Notes: a model not told the origin generated them from the sequence alone. 64,000 nt of DNA from Azospirillum sp. TSO35-2 (GCF_003116095.1 NZ_LGRA01000021.1:1786987-1850986), one strand, 5' to 3'; counted from the first letter of the stretch, positions 16,643-25,417 are shown. Translations and numbers: made by a program.

Positions 16643-18034
16643 GTGGCCAACACCGTCTTTTCCCTGCGCAGCCTTCTCGCCTCCGCCGCCGCCGTGGTCG
16701 CGCTGACGGCCGGCGTCTCTGCCGTCGCCGCCCCGCTCGCCGTCGAGAAGGAGCAACTGAAGCTCGGCTTCATCAAGCTGACCGACATGGCCCCGCTGGC
16801 GATCGCCGCCGAAAAGGGCTTCTTCGAGGATGAAGGGCTGTCGGTGACGCTGGAGCCGCAGGCGAACTGGAAGGTCCTGCTGGACCGCGTCATCTCCGGC
16901 GAATTGGACGGCGCCCACATGCTGGCCGGCCAGCCGCTGGGCGCCACCATCGGCTTCGGCACCAAGGCGCACATCGTCACCGCCTTCTCGATGGACCTGA
17001 ACGGCAACGGCATCACGCTGTCGAACGAGGTCTGGAAGAAGATGAAGGCCAATGTGCCCAACGGCGCCGACGGCAAGCCGGTCCACCCGATCAAGGCCGA
17101 CGCGCTGAAGCCGGTGATCGCCCAGTACAAGGCGGAGGGCAAGCCCTTCAACATGGGCATGGTCTTCCCGGTCTCGACCCACAATTACGAACTGCGCTAC
17201 TGGCTGGCGTCGGGCGGCATCAACCCCGGCTTCTACAGCCCGACCGACGTGTCGGGCCAGATCGGCGCCGACGCGCTGCTGTCGGTCACCCCGCCGCCGC
17301 AGATGCCGGCGACGCTGGAGGCCGGCACCATCTACGGCTACAGCGTCGGCGAGCCGTGGAACCAGCAGGCGGTGGTCAAGGGCATCGGCGTGCCGGTCAT
17401 CACCGACACCGAGATCTGGAAGAACAACCCCGAGAAGGTGTTCGGCGTCACCGACGACTGGGCGAAGAAGAATCCCAAGACCCATCTGGCGGTCGTCAAG
17501 GCGCTGATCCGCGCCGCCCAGTGGCTGGACGAGAACAACAACGCCAACCGCGCCGAAGCGGTGAAGATCCTCGCCAAGTCCGACTATGTCGGCGCCGACG
17601 CCAAGGTGATCGCCAATTCGATGACCGGCACCTTCGAGTATGAGAAGGGCGACAAGCGCGACGTTCCCGACTTCAACGTCTTCTTCCGCTACAACGCCAC
17701 CTACCCCTTCTATTCCGACGCCGTCTGGTACCTGACCCAGATGCGCCGCTGGGGCCAGATCGCCGAGGCCAAGCCCGACGCCTGGTACGCCAAGACCGCC
17801 GCCGACGTCTACAAGCCGGAGATCTACCTCCAGGCCGCCAAGCTGCTGGTCGAGGAAGGCAAGGCCAAGGAGGCCGACTTCCCCTGGACCAGCGACGGCT
17901 ACAAGCCGGTCGACAACGGCTTCATCGACGGCATCCCCTATGACGGCCACAAGCCGAACGACTACCTCAACAAGCAGCCCATCGGCCTGAAGGGCGAGCA
18001 GAAGGTCGAGGGCGGTCAGGTGGTGGGCGGGTAA
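16643..18034 (+). CDS. nrtA: Nitrate ABC transporter, substrate-binding protein
   Basis: A 463-residue periplasmic receptor for nitrate/nitrite. A Sec signal peptide covers residues 1-~30 (SLLASAAAVVALTAGVSAVAA). The mature part contains KLGFIKLTDMAPLAIAAEKGFF and LDGAHMLAGQPLGATIGFG, typical of the NrtA/CmpA branch of the NMT1-like family. The start is a GTG with GGAG 8 nt upstream; the nearby ATG at 16629 is out of frame and upstream in-frame starts give an implausible N-terminus. First gene of the transporter operon, divergent from nirB. Confidence 0.93.
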   Translation: MANTVFSLRSLLASAAAVVALTAGVSAVAAPLAVEKEQLKLGFIKLTDMAPLAIAAEKGFFEDEGLSVTLEPQANWKVLLDRVISGELDGAHMLAGQPLGATIGFGTKAHIVTAFSMDLNGNGITLSNEVWKKMKANVPNGADGKPVHPIKADALKPVIAQYKAEGKPFNMGMVFPVSTHNYELRYWLASGGINPGFYSPTDVSGQIGADALLSVTPPPQMPATLEAGTIYGYSVGEPWNQQAVVKGIGVPVITDTEIWKNNPEKVFGVTDDWAKKNPKTHLAVVKALIRAAQWLDENNNANRAEAVKILAKSDYVGADAKVIANSMTGTFEYEKGDKRDVPDFNVFFRYNATYPFYSDAVWYLTQMRRWGQIAEAKPDAWYAKTAADVYKPEIYLQAAKLLVEEGKAKEADFPWTSDGYKPVDNGFIDGIPYDGHKPNDYLNKQPIGLKGEQKVEGGQVVGG

Positions 18035-18059
18035 GCGCCCTCCCCGCCTCCGTCAAACT

Positions 18060-18083
18060 CCCTCCCCCGCCCAGCGGGGGAGG
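18060..18083. repeat. Dispersed GC-rich palindrome, third copy
   Basis: CCTCCCCCGC-CCA-GCGGGGGAGG with the flank ATCGGGGTGGGG, the same element found twice inside cobA, here in the nrtA-nrtB gap. It could stabilise the nrtA part of the transcript. Confidence 0.85.
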
Positions 18084-18142
18084 ATCGGGGTGGGGGGCCG
18101 CAGCGAGGATCTCTTCGGCTGCGCCGACCCCCCTCATCCCAA

Positions 18143-18165
18143 CCTTCTCCCCAGGGGGGAGAAGG
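18143..18165. repeat. Second intergenic palindrome (CCTTCTCCCC type)
   Basis: CCTTCTCCCC and GGGGAGAAGG arms (10 bp, 3-nt loop) sit 26 bp before the nrtB start. The flank CCCCTCATCCCAA resembles a repeat common in proteobacterial intergenic regions. A stem here would reduce read-through to nrtB and favour the binding protein. Confidence 0.65.
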
Positions 18166-18191
18166 GATCTTTCCAAGGGGAAGACCAGATC

Positions 18192-19274
18192 ATGACCAGC
18201 CTGACCGACACCGCCGCCGCCGACCTCGCCCGCGCCCAACGCAAGGCCCGGCGCGCCCAGACCCTCAACCGGATCGCCGGCACGCTCGGCGTGATCGGCC
18301 TCGGCTGGCTGGCGCCGCTGCTGCGGCTTGCCGCCGGCGAGAACCCGCGCCAGCAGGGGATCGAGCTGTGGCGCCAGATGGGCATCCCGCTGACCGCCAT
18401 CCTGCTGTTCCTCGCCGCCTGGGGCTGGGCCGCCCCGCAGGTCCACACCAGCCTGGGCGCCATCCCCGGCCCGGCCCAGGTGTGGGAGCAGGCGACCAAC
18501 CTCTACGCCGACCACAAGGCCGAACGCGCCAAGGAAGCCGCCTATTACGAGCGCCAGGCCAAGCGCAACGCCGACAAGCTGGCGGCCAACCCGGCGGCCG
18601 AGGTCAGGACCCTGCCCTACGCCGGCAAGCCGACCTACCTCGACCAGATCGTCACCAGCCTGAAGACGGTGTTCACCGGCTTCCTGCTCGGCGCGCTGGT
18701 GGCAGTGCCGCTGGGCGTCGCCTGCGGCCTGTCGAGCACCGTCAACGCCGCGATCAACCCGCTGATCCAGATCTTCAAGCCGGTGTCGCCGCTGGCGTGG
18801 CTGCCGCTGGTCACCATGGTGGTCAGCGCCACGGTGTCGAGCGACAATCCGCTGTTCGAAAAGTCGTTCCTGACCTCGGCCATCACCGTCACTTTGTGCT
18901 CGCTGTGGCCGACGCTGATCAACACCGCGGTCGGCGTGTCGTCGATCGACAAGGACCTGATGAACGTCGGCAAGGTGCTGCAGCTCTCCGGCTTCACCAT
19001 GGTGCGCCGCCTCGTGCTGCCGTCGGCCCTGCCCTACATCTTCACCGGGCTGCGCCTGTCGCTGGGCGTGGGCTGGATGGTGCTGATCGCCGCGGAGATG
19101 CTGGCGCAGAACCCCGGCCTCGGCAAATTCGTCTGGGACGAGTTCCAGAACGGCTCCGCCAACTCGCTGGCCAAGATCATGGTCGCCGTCTTCACCATCG
19201 GCCTGATCGGCTTCCTGCTCGACCGCGTGATGCTGGCCTTCCAGTCCGCCGTCAGCCACAGCCCCGCCCGCTGA
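18192..19274 (+). CDS. nrtB: Nitrate ABC transporter, permease
   Basis: A 360-residue inner-membrane subunit of the NrtB/SsuC type. After an N-terminal membrane segment and a polar stretch (residues ~95-150), the BPD-transp-1 domain follows with LGVACGLSSTVN, PVSPLAWLPL and the EAA-type loop in VLQLSGFTMVRRLVLPSALP. It lies 157 bp after nrtA, separated by two palindromic repeats, and 29 bp before the ATPase gene. It forms the channel through which the two-ATPase protein drives uptake. Confidence 0.92.
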   Translation: MTSLTDTAAADLARAQRKARRAQTLNRIAGTLGVIGLGWLAPLLRLAAGENPRQQGIELWRQMGIPLTAILLFLAAWGWAAPQVHTSLGAIPGPAQVWEQATNLYADHKAERAKEAAYYERQAKRNADKLAANPAAEVRTLPYAGKPTYLDQIVTSLKTVFTGFLLGALVAVPLGVACGLSSTVNAAINPLIQIFKPVSPLAWLPLVTMVVSATVSSDNPLFEKSFLTSAITVTLCSLWPTLINTAVGVSSIDKDLMNVGKVLQLSGFTMVRRLVLPSALPYIFTGLRLSLGVGWMVLIAAEMLAQNPGLGKFVWDEFQNGSANSLAKIMVAVFTIGLIGFLLDRVMLAFQSAVSHSPAR

Positions 19275-19303
19275 GCCCCGGCCCTTCCAAGGAGATGACG
19301 ACC

Positions 19304-20968
19304 ATGGCGATCCTGGACCTGAAGGGCGTGTCGAAGTCCTACGGCGCGACACCGGTGCTGCGCGACATCGACCTGTCGATCGAGGAGGGCGAGTTCGTCG
19401 CCATCGTCGGCTTCTCCGGCTCCGGCAAGTCGACGCTGATCAACCTGATCGCCGGACTGGCGATGCCGGACGCCGGCGCGGTGCTGTACCGCGGCAAGCC
19501 GGTCACCGGGCCGGGGCCGGAACGCGGGCTGGTCTTCCAGAGCTACTCGCTGATGCCCTGGCTGAGCGTGAAGGAGAATGTCGCGCTGGCGGTCGACGCC
19601 GTCCACAAAGGCAAGGGCGGGACGGAGCGCGGCGTGCTGACCCGCCGGGCGGTGGAGACGGTCGGCCTCGGCCACGCCACCGACCGCCGGCCGAAGGAGC
19701 TGTCGGGCGGCATGCGCCAACGCGTCGGCTTCGCCCGCGCGCTCGCCATGAGCCCGGAAATGCTGCTGCTGGACGAGCCGCTGTCGGCGCTCGACGCGCT
19801 GACCCGCGCCAAGCTGCAGGACGAGATTGAGGCGATCTGGCGCAAGGATCGCAAGACCGTCATCCTCATCACCAACGACGTCGACGAAGCCATCCTGCTG
19901 GCCGACCGCATCATCCCGCTGACGCCGGGGCCGGGCGCCACGCTGGGGCCGGCCTTCACCGTCGACCTGCCCCGCCCGCGCGACCGCACCGCCGTCAACC
20001 ATGACGAGGACTTCAAGCGGCTGCGCGCCGAGGTCACCGCCTACCTGATGGAGGTCGGCGTCGCCCGCGGCGCCGGCGGCGACGACGCGCTGCCCCTGCC
20101 CGACCTGCAGCCGATCACCGCCGCGCCGCCGCCCAAGGCCTACATCGCGGCGATGGGTGGCGACGGCGGCGCCAGCCGCTACCTGGAATTCACCCGCCTG
20201 ACCAAGACCTTCGCCACGCCGAAGGGGCCGCTGACCGTGGTCGACGGCTTCGACCTGAAGATGCGCAAGGGCGAGTTCGTGTCGCTGATCGGCCATTCCG
20301 GCTGCGGCAAGTCGACGGTGCTGTCGATGGTCGCCGGCCTTGCCGACATCACCAGCGGCGGCATCGTGCTGGACGGCAAGGAGATCGACGGCGCCGGCCC
20401 CGACCGCGCCGTGGTGTTCCAGGCCCCCAGCCTGTTCCCCTGGTTGACCGCCTACGAGAACGTCATGCTGGGCGTCGAGCGCGTCTTCCCCCACGCGAAC
20501 AAGGGCGAGCGCGCCGACATCGTCCGCTACTACCTCGCCCGCGTCGGGCTGGGCGATGCCATGGACAAGAAAGCGGCGGAGCTGTCGAACGGCATGAAGC
20601 AGCGCGTCGGCATCGCCCGCGCCTTCGCCCTGTCGCCCAAGCTGCTGCTGCTGGACGAACCGTTCGGAATGCTCGACAGCCTGACCCGCTGGGAGCTGCA
20701 GGAGGTGCTGATGGAGGTGTGGGCGCGCACCAAGGTCACCGCCGTCTGCGTCACCCACGACGTCGACGAGGCGCTGTTGCTGGCCGACCGCGTGGTGATG
20801 ATGACCAACGGGCCGAACGCCAAGATCGGCCACATCCTGACGGTCGACATCCCGCACCCGCGCACCCGCCAGGCCCTGCTGGAGCACCCGCGCTATTACG
20901 ACTACCGCGAGGAGCTGCTGAACTTCCTGGAGGGCGGCCACGCCGGCGCGCCCAAGAAGGCGGCGTAA
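19304..20968 (+). CDS. Nitrate ABC transporter ATPase, NrtC- and NrtD-like domains fused in tandem
   Basis: A 554-residue protein with two complete ABC domains joined by a linker (about residues 260-290). Domain 1: Walker A GFSGSGKST (36-44), LSGGMRQRV, LLLDEPLSALD, but asparagine in the H-switch (ITNDVDEA). Domain 2: Walker A GHSGCGKST, LSNGMKQRV, LLLDEPFGMLD and a normal H-switch (VTHDVDEA). The complementary weaknesses suggest an asymmetric dimer in one chain. In cyanobacteria NrtC and NrtD are separate and NrtC carries a binding-protein-like domain, absent here. The ATG at 19304, 9 nt after AAGGAG, is preferred over 19295. Confidence 0.92.
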   Translation: MAILDLKGVSKSYGATPVLRDIDLSIEEGEFVAIVGFSGSGKSTLINLIAGLAMPDAGAVLYRGKPVTGPGPERGLVFQSYSLMPWLSVKENVALAVDAVHKGKGGTERGVLTRRAVETVGLGHATDRRPKELSGGMRQRVGFARALAMSPEMLLLDEPLSALDALTRAKLQDEIEAIWRKDRKTVILITNDVDEAILLADRIIPLTPGPGATLGPAFTVDLPRPRDRTAVNHDEDFKRLRAEVTAYLMEVGVARGAGGDDALPLPDLQPITAAPPPKAYIAAMGGDGGASRYLEFTRLTKTFATPKGPLTVVDGFDLKMRKGEFVSLIGHSGCGKSTVLSMVAGLADITSGGIVLDGKEIDGAGPDRAVVFQAPSLFPWLTAYENVMLGVERVFPHANKGERADIVRYYLARVGLGDAMDKKAAELSNGMKQRVGIARAFALSPKLLLLDEPFGMLDSLTRWELQEVLMEVWARTKVTAVCVTHDVDEALLLADRVVMMTNGPNAKIGHILTVDIPHPRTRQALLEHPRYYDYREELLNFLEGGHAGAPKKAA

Positions 20969-21006
20969 CCGCCGCCATTCCCCGGAAAGCCACCGAAGAA
21001 GCATCG

Positions 21007-21041
21007 ACAAGCTGGCCCCATGGGGCCAGCTTGTTGCTTTT
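21007..21041 (+). terminator. Rho-independent terminator of the nrt operon
   Basis: A perfect 13-bp stem (ACAAGCTGGCCCC / GGGGCCAGCTTGT, 2-base centre AT) begins 38 bp after the nrtCD stop and is followed by TGCTTTTGG. It separates the nitrate operon from the aldo/keto reductase gene. Confidence 0.85.
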
Positions 21042-21069
21042 GGAGCGGACCTCAAGGAGGGGAAGAGAC

Positions 21070-21906
21070 ATGAAGCGCGTGACCCTGCCGGACGGCACCA
21101 GCGTTCCGGCCCTGGGCCAGGGCACCTGGATGATGGCGGAGCGGGCGGGCCACCGCGCCGCCGAGATCGCCGCGATCCAGGCCGGCATCGACCGCGGCCT
21201 GACCCTGATCGACACCGCCGAGATGTACGGCGACGGCGCCTCGGAAGAGCTGGTGGGCGAGGCGATCGCCGGCCGCCGCGACGGGCTGTTCATCGTCACC
21301 AAGGTGCTGCCCAGCAACGCCTCGCGCGTCGGCACCGTCAAGGCGTGCGAACGCAGCCTGAAGCGGCTGGGCATCGACCGCATCGACCTCTATCTGCTGC
21401 ACTGGCGCGGCGGCGTGCCGCTGGCGGAGACGGTGGAGGCGTTCGAGACCTTGCGGAACGCCGGCAAGATTGCCCGCTGGGGCGTGTCGAACTTCGACGT
21501 CGACGATCTGGAGGAGCTGGGCGACGTCACCGACCTGCACGGCTGCGCCGTCAACCAGGTGCTCTACAACCCCGAACAGCGCGGCATCGAATACGACCTG
21601 CTGCCCTTCCAGCACACCGCGCGCATGCCGCTGATGGCCTATTCGCCGATCGGCCAGGGCGGCGCCCTGCTCACCTCCCCGGCCCTGCGGACGGTCGCCC
21701 AGCGCCACGACGCCACCCCGGCGCAGGTGGCGCTGGCCTGGAGCCTGCGCGAGGGCGGCGTCATCGCCATTCCGAAGGCCGGCAGCGTCGCCCACGCGAT
21801 CGAGAACGCCGACTCCACCCGCCTGACCCTGACCGCCGAGGACATCGCCGCCATCGACGCCGCCTACCCGCCGCCCCGGCGCAAACAGCCGCTGGCGATG
21901 ATCTGA
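21070..21906 (+). CDS. Aldo/keto reductase
   Basis: A 278-residue NADPH-dependent carbonyl reductase of the AKR superfamily (2,5-diketogluconate reductase/YeaE-like group). Catalytic-tetrad motifs are visible: LIDTAEMYGDG (D and Y), TKVLP (K) and LYLLHWRG (H). Cofactor-binding blocks follow (WGVSNFDVDDLEEL; AIPKAGSVAHAIENA). The start has AAGGAGG upstream. It lies just beyond the nrt terminator and probably has its own promoter. The substrate cannot be inferred. Confidence 0.92.
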   Translation: MKRVTLPDGTSVPALGQGTWMMAERAGHRAAEIAAIQAGIDRGLTLIDTAEMYGDGASEELVGEAIAGRRDGLFIVTKVLPSNASRVGTVKACERSLKRLGIDRIDLYLLHWRGGVPLAETVEAFETLRNAGKIARWGVSNFDVDDLEELGDVTDLHGCAVNQVLYNPEQRGIEYDLLPFQHTARMPLMAYSPIGQGGALLTSPALRTVAQRHDATPAQVALAWSLREGGVIAIPKAGSVAHAIENADSTRLTLTAEDIAAIDAAYPPPRRKQPLAMI

Positions 21907-21916
21907 GGGAAGGCCG

Positions 21917-22918
21917 TCAGGTGCCCAGCCGTTCCCGCACCTCGGCGCCGATCTGGAACGAGCGCAGGCGGGCGGCGTGGTCGAAGATCTGGCCGGCCAG
22001 GATCAGTTCGTCCGCCTGGGTCGCCGCGATGATCTCCGACAGCCGCGCCGCCACCTGATCGGGGGTGCCGACCGCGGCGACGCTGCCCAGCGCGCGCTCG
22101 ACCATCGCCTTCTCGCCCGGGTGCTGCCAATAGGTCTCGATGTCGTCGATCGGCGGCGGCAGCTTGCCGGGGGTGCCGCGGCGCAGGTTGGCGAACTGCT
22201 GCTGGGCGGAGGACTGGATGCGCCGCGCCTCGGCCTCGCTGTCGGCGGCGAACAGGTTGACGGCGACCATGGCGTGCGGCTTGGCCAGCGTCGCCGACGG
22301 TTCGAACCGGGCGCGATAGATCGCCAGGGCCTCCATCAGCATGTCCGGCGCGAAGTGCGAGGCGAAGGCGAAGGGCAGGCCGAGCATCGCCGCCAGCTGC
22401 GCGCTGAACAGGCTCGAACCGAGCAGCCACAGCGGCACCTTCAACCCGGCCCCCGGCACCGCGCGGATGCGCTGGTTCGGCTCCGCCTCCTCGAAATACA
22501 TCTGGAGTTCGACGACGTCCTGCGGGAAGCGGTCGCTGCTGTCGGCCATGTCGCGGCGCAGCGCCCGCGCCGTCATCATGTCGGTGCCCGGCGCCCGGCC
22601 CAGCCCGAGATCGATGCGGCCGGGATAGAGCGATTCCAGCGTGCCGAACTGCTCGGCGATCACCAGCGGGGCGTGGTTGGGCAGCATCACCCCGCCCGAC
22701 CCGACCCGGATGGTCGAGGTGCCGGCGGCGACATGGCCGATCACCACCGCCGTGGCGGCGCTGGCGATGCCCGGCATGTTGTGGTGTTCCGCCAGCCAGT
22801 AGCGCTTGTAGCCCCAGCGCTCCGCATGCCGGGCGAGGTCCAGCGTGTTGGCGAAGGACTGGGCGGCGGTTGCCCCCTGGATGATCGGAGCGAGGTCGAG
22901 CACGGAAAAGGGGATCAT
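21917..22918 (-). CDS. Luciferase-like (LLM class) flavin-dependent oxidoreductase
   Basis: A 333-residue TIM-barrel flavoprotein of the bacterial luciferase/alkanal monooxygenase superfamily. It shows the subgroup pattern FSVLDLAPI, YWLAEHHNM, IRVGSGGVMLPNHAPL and RIDLGLGRAPGTD. Such enzymes use reduced FMN supplied by a separate reductase. The substrate is unknown; this 'MsnO8-like' subgroup is mostly uncharacterised. It converges on the aldo/keto reductase with 10 bp between the stops. Confidence 0.92.
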   Translation of the reverse strand: MIPFSVLDLAPIIQGATAAQSFANTLDLARHAERWGYKRYWLAEHHNMPGIASAATAVVIGHVAAGTSTIRVGSGGVMLPNHAPLVIAEQFGTLESLYPGRIDLGLGRAPGTDMMTARALRRDMADSSDRFPQDVVELQMYFEEAEPNQRIRAVPGAGLKVPLWLLGSSLFSAQLAAMLGLPFAFASHFAPDMLMEALAIYRARFEPSATLAKPHAMVAVNLFAADSEAEARRIQSSAQQQFANLRRGTPGKLPPPIDDIETYWQHPGEKAMVERALGSVAAVGTPDQVAARLSEIIAATQADELILAGQIFDHAARLRSFQIGAEVRERLGT

Positions 22919-23364
22919 GGCGCGGTCCGTTCACAGCGGCCGGCGGTGCGGCCAGTCGTAGGGACCCAAGGTATGGTCGCCGGGCAGCGATATCCACGCC
23001 GCGATCCCGCGCGGCTGCCTTGCGCCGCGAGAACTGGTGCGATGTCGCACCGGGGATCGACCTTCCCCCCTGGGCCTCGGCCCGACAGGCGGCGGTGCGC
23101 CGGTTTCCGTAAGGCCGCCAGATTCGGAATGGTCGTTGGGCAGCCGCGGTCACCTCGGCAGGGGTTCCGATGTTGATGCAAACCAGGCACCATTGCGCCA
23201 ACACGCCATCAACATCAATCATTCCGGCTACGCAATGGATAAGCCTTTAAAAGGGGTGTGCTGGTTGACGGATGTTGATGCAAAGAGGCCGGCTCCACCA
23301 AGACTTGACGCCGTGATCGACCGCCCCCTATGAGGAAGGATCGTCGGTTGTCGGAGGGGGGATC
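22919..23364. other. Gene-free region upstream of parA with repeated operator-like motif
   Basis: This 446-bp stretch has no supported gene. Its right half carries two direct copies of GATGTTGATGCAAA (23169-23182, 23271-23284) and an inverted relative CATCAACATCAATC (23207-23220). The local base composition is less GC-rich than the flanks. It probably contains the parAB promoter and its binding sites. Confidence 0.6.
23169..23284. repeat. Direct/inverted GATGTTGATG repeats upstream of parA
   Basis: Two exact 14-bp direct repeats (GATGTTGATGCAAA) 102 bp apart, with an inverted copy of the core between them. ParA here has an N-terminal HTH, and partition proteins of this kind often repress their own promoter, so these are candidate parAB operators; a partition site is the alternative. 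Confidence 0.6.
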
Positions 23365-24393
23365 ATGCGCGGCGAGGATATGAAGGCGTTCCGGGAACGG
23401 CGCGGATTGACGCAGCCGGATTTTGCGCTCTGGTTGAACGAGCGTCTGAAGCGTCGCTACGACCGCTCCAAGATCAGCCGCTGGGAGAGCAACAGCGAAA
23501 AAATCCCTGAGCAGGTCGCGCGCTTTCTCCTTCAGGAGGTGGCTGGCCCGGAAATCGAGCATGGCCCGGCGCTGACGCTTGTCTTCGCCAACCGAAAGGG
23601 CGGTGTGGGAAAAACGGTGTCGAGCGTCAACGTCGCAGCCGGTCTGGCGCAGCGCGGCTATTCGGTCTTGTTCGTCGACTCCGACCCGCAAGCGAACGCC
23701 ACGATGCACTTCGGCCTCAACCCCATCCACCAGGACAAGATCAACCAGACGCTCTACACGCCGCTGCGCGCGGCGATGCTGGATACGCCAGGTGCGACCA
23801 CGCTCGCCGAGAGCACGGTGCAAGTGGGCGAGGGCAGCCTTCACGTTGTTCCGTCGGGCATGCGCCTGGGCGACGCGGAAACCGAGTTGCTCGGCAAGCC
23901 GGGCAGCGACTTCACGCTGCGGGAAATCCTGACAGACGCGCGCCGGACTTACGACTTCATCGTCATCGACACCCCGCCCCATTTCGGCGCGCTCACCATC
24001 AACGCGCTCACCGCCGGCGACTGCATCGTCGTGCCTTGCCAGACGGAAGCTTTTTCGGTGACGGGCGTGGAGTTCCTGCTGAAGAACATCGACGCCATCC
24101 AGCGGCGTTCCAACCCACGCCTGTCCGTCGTCGGGCTCCTGCCGACGATGTACGATCACCGGCTCGTCCAGGACCGCGCCTCGCTTGAGGACATGCATCG
24201 GATCTTCGGCAAGATGCTGCGCATTTTCCCGCCCATGCCCCGGGCAACCATCTACGCCCAGGCCGCCGCCGCGGGACGCACCGTGGCCGAAGCCCTGCCG
24301 GACGCGCCGGGAATGACGGTGTACGAGGAGGTGGTTGCCGCCGTCGTGGAGAAGCGCAACCAGATGGTGGAGGCGACTCATGTCATCGCGTAA
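23365..24393 (+). CDS. parA: ParA-family partition ATPase with N-terminal HTH
   Basis: A 342-residue plasmid/chromid partition ATPase. Residues ~5-45 form an XRE-type helix-turn-helix (FRERRGLTQPDFALWL, SKISRWESN). The deviant Walker A motif is KGGVGKT (78-84), followed by FVDSDPQANAT (Walker A') and FIVIDTPPHFG (Walker B). The extra HTH places it with type Ia ParA proteins, which both move plasmids and repress the operon. It overlaps parB by 14 bp. The direct repeats upstream are likely targets. Confidence 0.93.
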   Translation: MRGEDMKAFRERRGLTQPDFALWLNERLKRRYDRSKISRWESNSEKIPEQVARFLLQEVAGPEIEHGPALTLVFANRKGGVGKTVSSVNVAAGLAQRGYSVLFVDSDPQANATMHFGLNPIHQDKINQTLYTPLRAAMLDTPGATTLAESTVQVGEGSLHVVPSGMRLGDAETELLGKPGSDFTLREILTDARRTYDFIVIDTPPHFGALTINALTAGDCIVVPCQTEAFSVTGVEFLLKNIDAIQRRSNPRLSVVGLLPTMYDHRLVQDRASLEDMHRIFGKMLRIFPPMPRATIYAQAAAAGRTVAEALPDAPGMTVYEEVVAAVVEKRNQMVEATHVIA

Positions 24394-25294
24394 GTTCGGC
24401 CGTCAGGGGGTGACGGCGGTGCTCGCGTCCGCTGAAGAGGACCGTGTGGCGCAGACCTTCGGTCTCAACAGCCCGACGGACCGGCGCGTGGTGGAGGTGC
24501 CCCTCGACCGCATCATTCCCAATCCCAGCCAGCCGCGGCGGCATTTTGACGCCGAGGAACTGGAAGGTTTGGCCAATTCCATGCGCGAGAAGGGGCTGGT
24601 CCAGCCGGTCGGCATCAAGCCCCTTGATGACGGCCGCTTCCAGCTGGTCTACGGCGAGCGGCGCCTTCGCGCTGCCAAGATGATCGGGCTGGAGAAGATT
24701 CTGGCGGTCACCCTGACCGGTGACGACGACGAACTCGCTCTCCTGGAAAACGTCCAGCGCAGCGACCTCGACCCGTTCGAGGAGGCCGACGCCATCGAGC
24801 GCCTGCGGCGGAAGTTCGACTACTCCTACGCGGTCCTCGGCCGAATTCTTGGCAAGAGCAAGTCGGAGATTTCCCGCGCTCTCCTGCTGCTGAAGCTGCC
24901 GCGGGTCGTGCGCGACGAATACCACCTGCACAAGCCGACCAAAAAGCAGTTGTGGGCCATCGCGGAGATTGAAGACGTCGACGCGCAGATCAGGATGTGG
25001 GACGCGGCCAAGACGGCCATTGGCGGTCCGGCCTTGCTTCCGCCCCTTGCTCCGGTGAAGGGCAATGACGGGAACAACCTTGCCCCCACCACCCAGGGGG
25101 CGGTTCGGGGAGAAAATCCGGACGTTGCGCTCAGCGCTCTGCCGAAACGGCTCGCCCGACGCATTCAGCAGGCGCATGAGGTCCTGGGCGCCCTTCGCCT
25201 TGAGCCGAGACGGCTGTGGAACAGCGACTTGGAGATGCTCATACAAATGCGGGATGACCTCAACGCGGTGATCGAAAGCGCGAGCAAGAGTTAG
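24380..25294 (+). CDS. parB: ParB-family partition protein
   Basis: A 304-residue centromere-binding CTPase. The ParB/Srx domain contains IIPNPSQPRRHF and the CTP-binding YGERRLRAAK (91-100), then LLENVQRSDLDPFEEA and a KorB-like HTH (YAVLGRILGKSKSEISRALLL). The C-terminal ~60 residues are charged and probably dimerise. The ATG lies inside the end of parA. Perfect 19-bp palindromes begin at its stop codon and may be its parS sites. Confidence 0.93.
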   Translation: MSSRKFGRQGVTAVLASAEEDRVAQTFGLNSPTDRRVVEVPLDRIIPNPSQPRRHFDAEELEGLANSMREKGLVQPVGIKPLDDGRFQLVYGERRLRAAKMIGLEKILAVTLTGDDDELALLENVQRSDLDPFEEADAIERLRRKFDYSYAVLGRILGKSKSEISRALLLLKLPRVVRDEYHLHKPTKKQLWAIAEIEDVDAQIRMWDAAKTAIGGPALLPPLAPVKGNDGNNLAPTTQGAVRGENPDVALSALPKRLARRIQQAHEVLGALRLEPRRLWNSDLEMLIQMRDDLNAVIESASKS

Positions 25295-25417
25295 CGTTCC
25301 ACTGTGGAACGCGACCTTTCTTCCGTCGCGTTCCACGGCTGAGCCTGACGCTCTTGCGTCCTTCGGCAATGGCCGGCACCAGCGTCGGCGTGACTCTGCC
25401 GTTCCACAGTGGAACGG
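25294..25417. repeat. parS-like palindromes downstream of parB
   Basis: Two perfect 19-bp palindromes share the core GTTCCAC-N-GTGGAAC: GCGTTCCAC-T-GTGGAACGC at 25294-25312 and CCGTTCCAC-A-GTGGAACGG at 25399-25417. A half site (GCGTTCCAC) lies at 25328-25336, with another fragment just after 25417. The position directly after parB and the symmetry fit a centromere. Confidence 0.7.
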
